Shown in pieces: positions 1 to 5,405 of a stretch of 8,445 nucleotides of DNA (the first letter of the stretch is position 1; each line of letters opens with the position of its first letter). The stretch spans positions 1 to 8,445 of the forward strand of contig JAHHTE010000085.1 of assembly GCA_020024815.1 (NCBI GenBank), given 5' to 3'. The DNA comes from Mailhella sp. (GTDB lineage Bacteria; Desulfobacterota; Desulfovibrionia; Desulfovibrionales; Desulfovibrionaceae). The notes under the pieces were generated by a model that saw only the letters and a list, made by a program, of their open reading frames with translations, searched no databases and was not told the DNA's origin. The translations under genes and the position numbers were made by a program.

Positions 1-51
1 GAGAGTTTGAGAGGGGAACTTTTTCAAAAGTTCTCCTCTCAAAAAAAATAA
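1..51 (-). repeat. Double-hairpin 3'-end element, copy A1 (cut by window edge)
   Basis: These 51 bases are identical to 3266-3316. Positions 6-43 form a near-perfect hairpin: arms of 18 bases with one G-U pair around a TC centre, flanked by A8 at 41-48. Read on the minus strand, which is the direction of the acetyltransferase that stops at 69, the order is T8 then hairpin. By comparison with the complete copy at 3209-3313, a second AT-rich hairpin with a U-tract would lie left of base 1, outside the window. The likely role is the 3' end or terminator of the regulator-acetyltransferase transcript. The repeat is seen directly; the role is inferred. Confidence 0.7.
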
Positions 52-68
52 AAAATACATTAAAAAAA

Positions 69-545
69 TTATTCTTTTGCTAAGTTTATAAGATTTTCAC
101 CTGATAAACGGTGTAATGTAAGAATTTCAAAAGGAACAGAGCCTAATTTTACATAAAAATCCCATGCATTTTTGTTCCAATCAAGGCAGCCCCATTCCAT
201 TCGAGCATATTTTCTTTCAAGACAAATTTGGGCAAGTTTAGCCATAATGTTTTTGCCAATACCATGTTTTCTGTATTCTTCATTAACATAAAAAGCGTCA
301 ATATAAAGAGCTTTTTCACCAATAAAAGCACTACTATGTTGGCAAAAATACGCAAAAGCAATGGGGTTGCCATTATCATAAGCAAAAATTGCTTCCCCTG
401 CTTTTTCATTTAATAAAGCTTTCATTTTTTCTTCTGTTACAATGATAGCAGCAGACATTTGTTGAAAATCACCTAATTTATGCATAAAATCTACAACTAA
501 TTGTGCATCTGATGGTTCAGCCATTTTGTATGTAATCTTTTGCAT
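69..545 (-). CDS. GNAT-family N-acetyltransferase, spermidine/spermine acetyltransferase (SSAT)-like
   Basis: A 158-residue cytoplasmic acetyltransferase that moves the acetyl group of acetyl-CoA to an amine. The acetyl-CoA pyrophosphate loop RKHGIG is at residues 92-97, after a beta-4 strand LYIDAFYVNEEY (80-91). The C-terminal half has W118, LDWN (121-124) and FYVKLG (130-135), a pattern typical of diamine/polyamine acetyltransferases, although the true substrate could be another small amine or amino acid. I chose the ATG at 545: AAGAGGTG lies just upstream, and the alternative GTG at 551 is part of that Shine-Dalgarno. Only 9 bases separate this ATG from the stop of the upstream MocR gene, and the regulator's TAA touches the Shine-Dalgarno, so the two genes are one operon and probably translationally coupled. 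GNAT membership is firm; polyamine specificity is an inference. Confidence 0.85.
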   Translation of the reverse strand: MQKITYKMAEPSDAQLVVDFMHKLGDFQQMSAAIIVTEEKMKALLNEKAGEAIFAYDNGNPIAFAYFCQHSSAFIGEKALYIDAFYVNEEYRKHGIGKNIMAKLAQICLERKYARMEWGCLDWNKNAWDFYVKLGSVPFEILTLHRLSGENLINLAKE

Positions 546-554
546 ATACACCTC

Positions 555-1922
555 TTAACTATCTTTAGGATTTTTGTGTAAAATACTTGTAATGATTGTT
601 AAGGCTTTTGTTAAGTCTTTTCTTTTTTCAATTCCACCAAGAGCAAGACGAACGGCTTCTTTACTAGGATAAGATTGTATGGAAAAATGTGTGCAATCAG
701 CGACTAATACCCCGTTTTCTTTTGCTTTTTTTGTAAAGGATTCATTGTTCCAAGGAGGAGGTAATGTAAGCCATGCATAGAAACCAGTGCTTCTTGTTTC
801 AAGAGTGTATCCATCTAAGATACGTTTTGCAAGCACATTTCTTGCTGCTGCTTCTTCTTTTTTTGCCCAAAGACATTGATCGGCAATTCCATTAGTAATC
901 CAATAACTTGCAATTTCTGCCATAAGTGGTGCTGCCATAGAAATACTATAACCAATGCTTTGTTCTATTATTTCAAAAAATTCATCAGGACTTGTAATAT
1001 ACGCTATACGTAAGCCACCACTTAAAGCTTCACTTGTAGAGGCAATAAAAAAAGTTCTTTCAGGACAAAGGGTTGCAAAAGGTGTAAGTTTTTGTTCAAG
1101 AGAAAGTGCATACACATCATCTTCAATGATTTTAATATCATATTTTCGACAAATTTCGATTAATTCAAAGCGTCTATATTCTGGAATTTGACAAAGTGTT
1201 GGATTTTGACAAGAGGGCATAAGGTATAAACCTTTTATTCCTCCATTTTTACAAGCTGTTTCAAAGGCACTTGGAATAATACCCGCTTCGTCCATTTTTA
1301 TAGGAATAAGATTTAATGAAAGGCGTTGGCATAGTTCTTTTAATAAAGGATAAGTAAAACATTCTGCTGCTATTTTATCGCCAGCTCGAAAAAGCCCCAT
1401 AAGTAAAGAAAGTAAAGCGTGTTGTGCACCTGCACAAATTAAAATATTTTTATAAGAAGTTGTTAATCCAAAACGTTGTGTCCATAATGCACCTGCTTTT
1501 TTGTGTTTATCCATACCACTTGGTGCATGATATTTTAGTAATTCACGTCCATCAATTTTTAGATTTTTAATAGCTTCTTCTAAAGAAGGATTTAAATATT
1601 CAAAAGGAGAAATAAAACTTAAATCAAAATATGTTTGTTGTTCTGTTATAATATCAATATGTTGAGAGGGAGCAGAAATAATTGTGCCTTTTCCTATTAC
1701 AGCTTCTGTAAGGGATCTTTTTTGAGCTTCTTTATAGGCTCGACTGACAGTACCTAAGCTTAAATGAAGTTTTTCAGCTAATTCTCTATGAGTTGGAAGA
1801 GGTTCACCTTGTATAAGTTCTTTACTTTCTAATCCTTTTTGTAGTGCTTTTACAAAAATAATATAAAATGGTACATTTTCAGATTCTTTTATTTCATTTA
1901 GAATAATTTGTATTAGTTTCAT
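555..1922 (-). CDS. pdxR: MocR-family (GntR winged helix plus aminotransferase fold) regulator, probable PdxR, lacking the PLP lysine
   Basis: A 455-residue protein of normal MocR length. Residues 1-85 form a GntR-type winged helix (LPTHRELAEKLHLSLGTVSRAY, roughly 42-63, then the GKGT wing turn at 77-80). Residues about 100-450 are a fold-type I aminotransferase domain: SCQNPT with N240, IIEDDVY with D268 and Y271, SGGLRIAY with R305, and a late arginine in VRLALGG. In characterised PdxR proteins this domain senses PLP through a Schiff-base lysine in the motif SK.L.xGLR. Here the motif reads STSEALSGGLR, with Glu298 (GAA, 1029-1031) at the lysine position. The gene is divergent from pdxS, which is why I call it PdxR. 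The ATG has no Shine-Dalgarno and sits next to its own predicted transcription start, so translation may be leaderless. MocR family is certain; PdxR role is inferred from context. Confidence 0.85.
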   Translation of the reverse strand: MKLIQIILNEIKESENVPFYIIFVKALQKGLESKELIQGEPLPTHRELAEKLHLSLGTVSRAYKEAQKRSLTEAVIGKGTIISAPSQHIDIITEQQTYFDLSFISPFEYLNPSLEEAIKNLKIDGRELLKYHAPSGMDKHKKAGALWTQRFGLTTSYKNILICAGAQHALLSLLMGLFRAGDKIAAECFTYPLLKELCQRLSLNLIPIKMDEAGIIPSAFETACKNGGIKGLYLMPSCQNPTLCQIPEYRRFELIEICRKYDIKIIEDDVYALSLEQKLTPFATLCPERTFFIASTSEALSGGLRIAYITSPDEFFEIIEQSIGYSISMAAPLMAEIASYWITNGIADQCLWAKKEEAAARNVLAKRILDGYTLETRSTGFYAWLTLPPPWNNESFTKKAKENGVLVADCTHFSIQSYPSKEAVRLALGGIEKRKDLTKALTIITSILHKNPKDS

Positions 1923-1928
1923 ACTATG

Positions 1929-1944
1929 GATATTAGTACAATTT
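1929..1944 (-). promoter_or_regulatory. Putative PdxR box 1
   Basis: Reads AAATTGTACTAATATC on the minus strand. It differs from box 2 only by a TC/CT swap in the middle (14 of 16 identical). It overlaps the -10 of the regulator's own promoter. Operator role is inferred from repetition and position. Confidence 0.5.
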
Positions 1945-1957
1945 CTTATTATGTCAA
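1929..1957 (-). promoter_or_regulatory. Predicted promoter of the MocR regulator, possibly leaderless
   Basis: On the minus strand there is a perfect -35 TTGACA (1957-1952), a 16-base spacer and a -10 TAATAT (1935-1930). Transcription would begin about 6-8 bases later, at or within a base or two of the ATG at 1922. No Shine-Dalgarno precedes that ATG. A 16-bp box shared with the pdxS side covers the -10 and most of the spacer, consistent with autorepression. Confidence 0.6.
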
Positions 1958-2016
1958 TAGAAGTGTATTTTTTATATATTTATATTATATATTGTAATTA
2001 TTATATTTTTTATTTA

Positions 2017-2032
2017 AAATTGTATCAATATC
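2017..2032 (+). promoter_or_regulatory. Putative PdxR box 2
   Basis: Reads AAATTGTATCAATATC on the plus strand. It ends 8 bases upstream of the TTGTTC -35 (2041) of the first candidate pdxS promoter, a position suited to an activator. It is a direct repeat of box 3, 73 bases downstream. Confidence 0.5.
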
Positions 2033-2040
2033 ATTAAAAA

Positions 2041-2068
2041 TTGTTCTAATTATAATTAATTTTATTAT
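2041..2068 (+). promoter_or_regulatory. Candidate pdxS promoter P1
   Basis: TTGTTC (2041-2046), a 16-base spacer and TATTAT (2063-2068). A TATAAT at 2051-2056 has no partner at proper spacing. The region is very AT-rich, so chance matches are likely. P2 downstream is an equally possible start. Confidence 0.35.
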
Positions 2069-2086
2069 AGGAAAAAAGAAATATTT

Positions 2087-2114
2087 TGCAAATTGTATCA
2101 CTATGTTCATAATA
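2087..2114 (+). promoter_or_regulatory. Candidate pdxS promoter P2
   Basis: TTGCAA (2087-2092), a 16-base spacer and CATAAT (2109-2114). Transcription would begin near 2121, just ahead of the pdxS Shine-Dalgarno AAAGAGGTG (2128-2136). Box 3 covers the end of the -35 and most of the spacer, as expected if a regulator acts directly at this promoter. Confidence 0.35.
2090..2105 (+). promoter_or_regulatory. Putative PdxR box 3
   Basis: Reads AAATTGTATCACTATG, 14 of 16 identical to box 2 and identical over the first 11 bases. It overlaps the -35 and spacer of candidate promoter P2, or lies in the 5' leader if P1 is used. Confidence 0.5.
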
Positions 2115-2140
2115 CAAAAAAATTCACAAAGAGGTGTGTT

Positions 2141-3016
2141 ATGAGTACAGTAGTTGTAAAAGGTGGTTTAGCACAAATGCTTAAAGGTGGCGTTATTATG
2201 GACGTTACTAATGAAGATCAAGCAAAAATTGCTCAAGAAGCAGGTGCTTGTGCTGTTATGGCTCTTGAACGTGTACCTTCTGATATTCGTAAAGAAGGTG
2301 GCGTAGCTCGTATGGCTGATCCATCTTTAGTAAAACGTATTATGAATTGCGTAAGTATTCCAGTTATGGCAAAAGTACGTATTGGGCATAATACTGAAGC
2401 TCGTATCTTAGAAGCTCTTGGCGTTGATTATATTGATGAAAGTGAAGTTTTAACCCCAGCAGATAATAAGTATCATATTAATAAAAATAATTTTACTGTT
2501 CCTTTTGTTTGTGGTGCTAGAAATTTAGGTGAAGCATTACGTCGTATTGCAGAAGGTGCTGCAATGATTCGTACTAAAGGTGAACCTGGTACCGGTAACG
2601 TTGTTGAAGCTGTTCGTCATATGCGTATGGTAAATGAAGAACTTCGTATTTTATGTAATTTACCTGATGATGAAGTTCCAAATTTCTGCAAAGAAAATGG
2701 TATTCCTTTGAATTTAGCTCTTGAAACAAGAAAAGAAGGACGTCTTCCAGTTGTAAACTTTGCTGCTGGTGGTATTGCAACTCCTGCTGATGCTGCTCTT
2801 ATGATGGAATTAGGTTGTGATGGTGTGTTTGTTGGTTCTGGTATTTTCAAATCATCAGACCCAGCTCGTCAAGCAAAAGCTATTGTTGAAGCTGTTACCC
2901 ATTTTAAAGACGCTAAAAAATTATTAGAAATTTCAACTGGCTTAGGTTCTGCTATGGTTGGTATTGAAATTTCTACTATTTCTCCTGAAAACCGTATGCA
3001 AGAACGTGGTTGGTAG
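2141..3016 (+). CDS. pdxS: Pyridoxal 5'-phosphate synthase subunit PdxS
   Basis: A 291-residue synthase subunit of the DXP-independent vitamin B6 route. It is a (beta/alpha)8 barrel that forms a dodecamer and makes PLP from ribose 5-phosphate, glyceraldehyde 3-phosphate and ammonia delivered by PdxT. Key residues are in place: D21 (GVIMDV), Schiff-base K78 (VMAKVRIGH) and second lysine K146 (MIRTKGEPGTGN). The phosphate-binding glycine-rich segments FAAGGIATPADAA (208-220) and VGSGIF (231-236) are also present. I start it at the ATG at 2141, which follows AAAGAGGTG at ideal spacing and gives the usual family length. An in-frame ATG at 2093 would add 16 unrelated residues and lies within box 3. 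It is divergent from the MocR regulator, and its partner pdxT lies 323 bp downstream. Confidence 0.97.
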   Translation: MSTVVVKGGLAQMLKGGVIMDVTNEDQAKIAQEAGACAVMALERVPSDIRKEGGVARMADPSLVKRIMNCVSIPVMAKVRIGHNTEARILEALGVDYIDESEVLTPADNKYHINKNNFTVPFVCGARNLGEALRRIAEGAAMIRTKGEPGTGNVVEAVRHMRMVNEELRILCNLPDDEVPNFCKENGIPLNLALETRKEGRLPVVNFAAGGIATPADAALMMELGCDGVFVGSGIFKSSDPARQAKAIVEAVTHFKDAKKLLEISTGLGSAMVGIEISTISPENRMQERGW

Positions 3017-3024
3017 GAATATAA

Positions 3025-3097
3025 TTTTATTTTTTTGGGGGAAATGATTTCCCCCAAACCCCCTCAATCAGGCAAATTTATTGAAATAAATTTGCCT
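3025..3097 (+). terminator. Double-hairpin 3'-end element, copy B1 (after pdxS, no U-tract)
   Basis: It begins 8 bases after the pdxS stop. Order: TTTTA-T7 (3025-3036), a perfect GC-rich hairpin at 3034-3058 (12-base arms around one G), the linker CCCCCTCAATC, then a perfect AT-rich hairpin at 3070-3097 (13-base arms around GA). It matches 8344-8426 closely, but its second hairpin is followed by ATGTTAGGGC instead of a T run. It may therefore terminate weakly and let some pdxS transcription through to pdxT. Repeat and hairpins are seen directly; termination strength is inferred. Confidence 0.65.
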
Positions 3098-3208
3098 ATG
3101 TTAGGGCATTGATAAAAAATTTTTTCTTTCAAAACATAATAGATTTATTTTTGAATATTAAATATAATTATTTTATTTTTATTATAATATAATTAAGTAT
3201 GTTATGTG
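3098..3208. other. AT-rich spacer of the pdxS-pdxT gap
   Basis: The pdxS-pdxT gap is 3017-3339. Outside the two hairpin elements it holds only this AT-rich stretch. A TATAAT at 3183-3188 and a TTGATA at 3109-3114 are present, but neither has a good partner at 16-18 bases. I see no ORF, no convincing pdxT promoter and no RNA gene here. Confidence 0.5.
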
Positions 3209-3313
3209 AAAAAACAAAATCTTTTTTGTATACAAAAAAGATTTTGGATTAAAAAGTTTTGAAGGGAGAGTTTGAGAGGGGAACTTTTTCAAAAGTTCTC
3301 CTCTCAAAAAAAA
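3209..3313 (-). terminator. Double-hairpin 3'-end element, copy A2 (minus-oriented, between pdxS and pdxT)
   Basis: Read on the minus strand: T8 (3313-3306), an 18-base-arm hairpin (3308-3271), a linker containing CCCTTCAA (3266-3259), a perfect 32-base palindrome (3246-3215, 16-base arms), then T6 (3214-3209). The last hairpin plus T-tract is a standard intrinsic terminator, but only for leftward transcription. Bases 3266-3316 are identical to 1-51. No minus-strand gene ends next to it: the nearest is the glycosyltransferase stopping at 4022, with pdxT in between. On the plus strand neither hairpin is followed by U's, so pdxT transcripts could carry both in their leader. Confidence 0.7.
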
Positions 3314-3339
3314 TAATTTAATGAGGACAAGAGGATAAA

Positions 3340-4032
3340 ATGCTTACTCATTTATCACTTATTCATATTGAAAAATATATTCAAGAAGTTGAAAATGTTC
3401 CAAGTGAAAAGCAAATTCGCATTGGTGTATTAGCATTGCAAGGAGCATTTATAGAACATTGCCATTCTCTTTATAAAGTTGGAGCAAAACCTGTTGAAGT
3501 GCGTACTGCTGAAGATTTAGATGGTTTGCATGGTATTTGTTTGCCCGGTGGTGAAAGTACTGTAATGGCAAAACTTCTTGTTCAAAATAATATGCTTGAT
3601 AAACTTGCTAGCCTTATTAATAAAGGTTTACCTGTTTTCGCAACATGTGCAGGACTTATTTTATTAAGTAAAGAAATTATTGGTTTTGAAAACCAACCAC
3701 GTTTAAATTGTCTTGATATTGCAGTTAATAGAAATGCTTTTGGTCGACAAATTGATAGTTTTGTTGAGGAAATGGAAATGCTTGCACCAAAACATTCTTA
3801 TCTAAATGAAGAACATAAAAAAGTTGTATTTCCAGCAGTATTTATTCGTGCTCCACAAGTAGCTAGTGTTGGTGATAATGTAGAAATCTTATCCAAAAGA
3901 GAAGATAGAATTTTAGCAGTGCAACAAAAATCTATTGTTGCTGTTGCTTTTCACCCTGAATTAACAGAAAATATGCTTTTTCATACTTGGCTTTATGAAG
4001 AAGCAAAACATTATAAAGAAATTATAAAATAG
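3340..4032 (+). CDS. pdxT: Pyridoxal 5'-phosphate synthase glutaminase subunit PdxT, with N-terminal extension
   Basis: The glutaminase partner of PdxS: a class I glutamine amidotransferase that hydrolyses glutamine and passes ammonia to the synthase barrel. Core motifs are all present: IGVLALQG (28-35), GGEST (70-74), nucleophile Cys103 in ATCAGLILL, RNAFGRQ (131-137), RAPQ (170-173), and catalytic His205/Glu207 in FHPELT. It has 230 residues where the family usually has about 185-200. The excess is the first 27 residues (MLTHLSLIHI to EKQIR), which I do not recognise. No ATG, GTG or TTG lies between 3340 and the core, and GAGG (3331-3334) sits 5 bases before the ATG, so the extension looks real. 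The stop overlaps the convergent glycosyltransferase by 11 bp. No clear promoter of its own is visible. Confidence 0.95.
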   Translation: MLTHLSLIHIEKYIQEVENVPSEKQIRIGVLALQGAFIEHCHSLYKVGAKPVEVRTAEDLDGLHGICLPGGESTVMAKLLVQNNMLDKLASLINKGLPVFATCAGLILLSKEIIGFENQPRLNCLDIAVNRNAFGRQIDSFVEEMEMLAPKHSYLNEEHKKVVFPAVFIRAPQVASVGDNVEILSKREDRILAVQQKSIVAVAFHPELTENMLFHTWLYEEAKHYKEIIK

Positions 4033-5404
4033 CAGATCTAAAGTTTTCTAGAATTTCCATTACTTTTGTTAATGATTCCTTAGAATAACTATTATTTTCA
4101 ATAAATAGTTGTGTATAACTTGTTAATGGTCTCATGATGGGAGGGTATTCTTTCCAAGCATATTTATCAAGAGAACTATTAAATTTTTCTGCTATTAATA
4201 ATGTTTTAATAAGTTTTAAATGCTCTTTTTGCAACAATCCACAGAGCTTAGGCAAGGAAGTAAATAGTGCTTCCTTGCTTTTTTTATATTCATTATCAAA
4301 AAGAATATTGGGTTGACTTAATTCTTTTAAAAAGAAGTATCTCCAAAAATTTGCTTGTAAATCATGATAGCCTTTTTGTCCTTCTATATATTCCAGTTCA
4401 TAAAGTCCTAATGCATTTCTTGAACTTTTGTATAAAATAATATTTGGAATATTGGGCAATGTTTTATTTGTTAAAAGTGCATGAATAAGATTAACTATTC
4501 TATGAGGAATAAAAGCATTTCTGCATAATTGTGTTTGTTTAGTACATTGCCAGCAACCTGAACAAGAAATTGCTGAACGTATAATATAATGATGTGGGGG
4601 ATAAGGAGCTGTTTCCCATGGGTGAACAGGTCCTAGAGAAATATTAAGCGTAGGCACATTGGCAAAACTAGCAATATGCATTGGACCTGTATCAGGAGTT
4701 ATGAATAATTGTAATGTTTGTAAAAAAGCAATTAATTCATAAATACTAAAAGTTCCAGGAATAACACCGTGTGGGATTTTAGCTTTTTTTGCACATTGAT
4801 ATGCAATTCTTTTTTCTTCATCAGAAGGACCACTAATAAAGATTGGACTATATCCTTTTTTACAAAGCTGAATTGCTAAATCTCCCCAAAATTCATTGCT
4901 AGGGCGTTTTGCTTCTTCACTTGCACCAACAAAAATACCTATTTTTCCATTATTTTTTCCTAATGGTTTTTCCCATTTAGTATTTTTTATTGTATCAGTA
5001 TTAATTATATCTAGTGCATTTAAATCAGCCCAGTGAAAACGATTATAATGATTATTATGTGTAAGAGATGTTCTATATAATTGCCAATTTCCATGAACTT
5101 TTTTTATGGTATCTTTGATTTCTAATCCATAATAATTATTAAATGTTAAACTACTAGCTAAACTTGCAGTATCTACTCTATGGCTTAAATTAATGATGGT
5201 ATCATAGGTAAAATTTTTGAGAAAATTCATTCGTTCTGTTGGAATATAGGTAACTTGTGGGGAAATATTTAATAATTCATCATAGAATTTTTTTTCTCCA
5301 AGAACTAAGATCTCTTTTGTATCTTGGCTTTTTAGCCAAGTAAAAAGAGGATAGCTCATAACTATATCACCAAGTCTTTGTGCCTGAATAACGAGATTTT
5401 TCAT
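4022..5404 (-). CDS. Glycosyltransferase family 9 (heptosyltransferase-like) with long C-terminal extension
   Basis: A 460-residue LPS-type GT-B glycosyltransferase, probably transferring heptose or a related sugar from a nucleotide sugar on the cytoplasmic face of the inner membrane. The N-terminal RLGDIVMSYPL (10-20) carries Asp13, the catalytic-base position in WaaC-like enzymes. The C-terminal Rossmann half has IGIFVGAS (155-162), a GPSDEEKR segment (192-199) and the family signature TPDTGPMHIA (236-245). Four cysteines follow (C281, C284, C287, C294), a pattern seen in some family members. The known fold should end near residue 320; about 140 residues of lysine- and aromatic-rich sequence follow that I do not recognise. 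The ATG comes 1 base after the trmJ stop with only a weak Shine-Dalgarno, suggesting coupling. Acceptor sugar cannot be read from sequence. Confidence 0.88.
   Translation of the reverse strand: MKNLVIQAQRLGDIVMSYPLFTWLKSQDTKEILVLGEKKFYDELLNISPQVTYIPTERMNFLKNFTYDTIINLSHRVDTASLASSLTFNNYYGLEIKDTIKKVHGNWQLYRTSLTHNNHYNRFHWADLNALDIINTDTIKNTKWEKPLGKNNGKIGIFVGASEEAKRPSNEFWGDLAIQLCKKGYSPIFISGPSDEEKRIAYQCAKKAKIPHGVIPGTFSIYELIAFLQTLQLFITPDTGPMHIASFANVPTLNISLGPVHPWETAPYPPHHYIIRSAISCSGCWQCTKQTQLCRNAFIPHRIVNLIHALLTNKTLPNIPNIILYKSSRNALGLYELEYIEGQKGYHDLQANFWRYFFLKELSQPNILFDNEYKKSKEALFTSLPKLCGLLQKEHLKLIKTLLIAEKFNSSLDKYAWKEYPPIMRPLTSYTQLFIENNSYSKESLTKVMEILENFRSAIL
4251..4285 (+). terminator. Intrinsic terminator for pdxT, inside the opposing glycosyltransferase gene
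   Basis: A perfect 9-base stem GCAAGGAAG (4252-4260) / CTTCCTTGC (4270-4278) with a 9-base loop, followed directly by T7 (4279-4285). It lies 220 bases past the pdxT stop, oriented for rightward transcription. On the other strand it encodes residues 374-385 of the glycosyltransferase, and the codons there (AGC, AAG, CTA, TCC, TTG) are unlike the AT-rich choices around them. That suggests the hairpin itself is selected. Confidence 0.75.
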
Positions 5405-5405
5405 G

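Noticed and set aside
1975..2015. Riboswitch or replication-origin-like structure in the AT-rich pdxR-pdxS region
   Set aside because: Only runs of A and T with no conserved aptamer-like pairing or DnaA-box cluster could be seen.
2093..2140. Longer PdxS start adding 16 residues
   Set aside because: The added residues do not resemble PdxS, the ATG at 2093 lacks a Shine-Dalgarno and lies in box 3; ATG 2141 has an excellent site and gives normal length.
1..3316. The identical 51-bp direct repeats at 1-51 and 3266-3316 as ends of a mobile element or excisable unit around the acetyltransferase-regulator-pdxS genes
   Set aside because: No transposase, integrase or target duplication is present, and the repeats fit better as terminator elements. 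Recombination between them could in principle delete the segment, but nothing shows that it happens.
3680..3700. Short palindrome TTGGTTTTGAAAACCAA inside pdxT as a leftward terminator for the glycosyltransferase operon
   Set aside because: No T-tract follows it on the minus strand, and its loop would be too small as written; it codes for ordinary PdxT residues.
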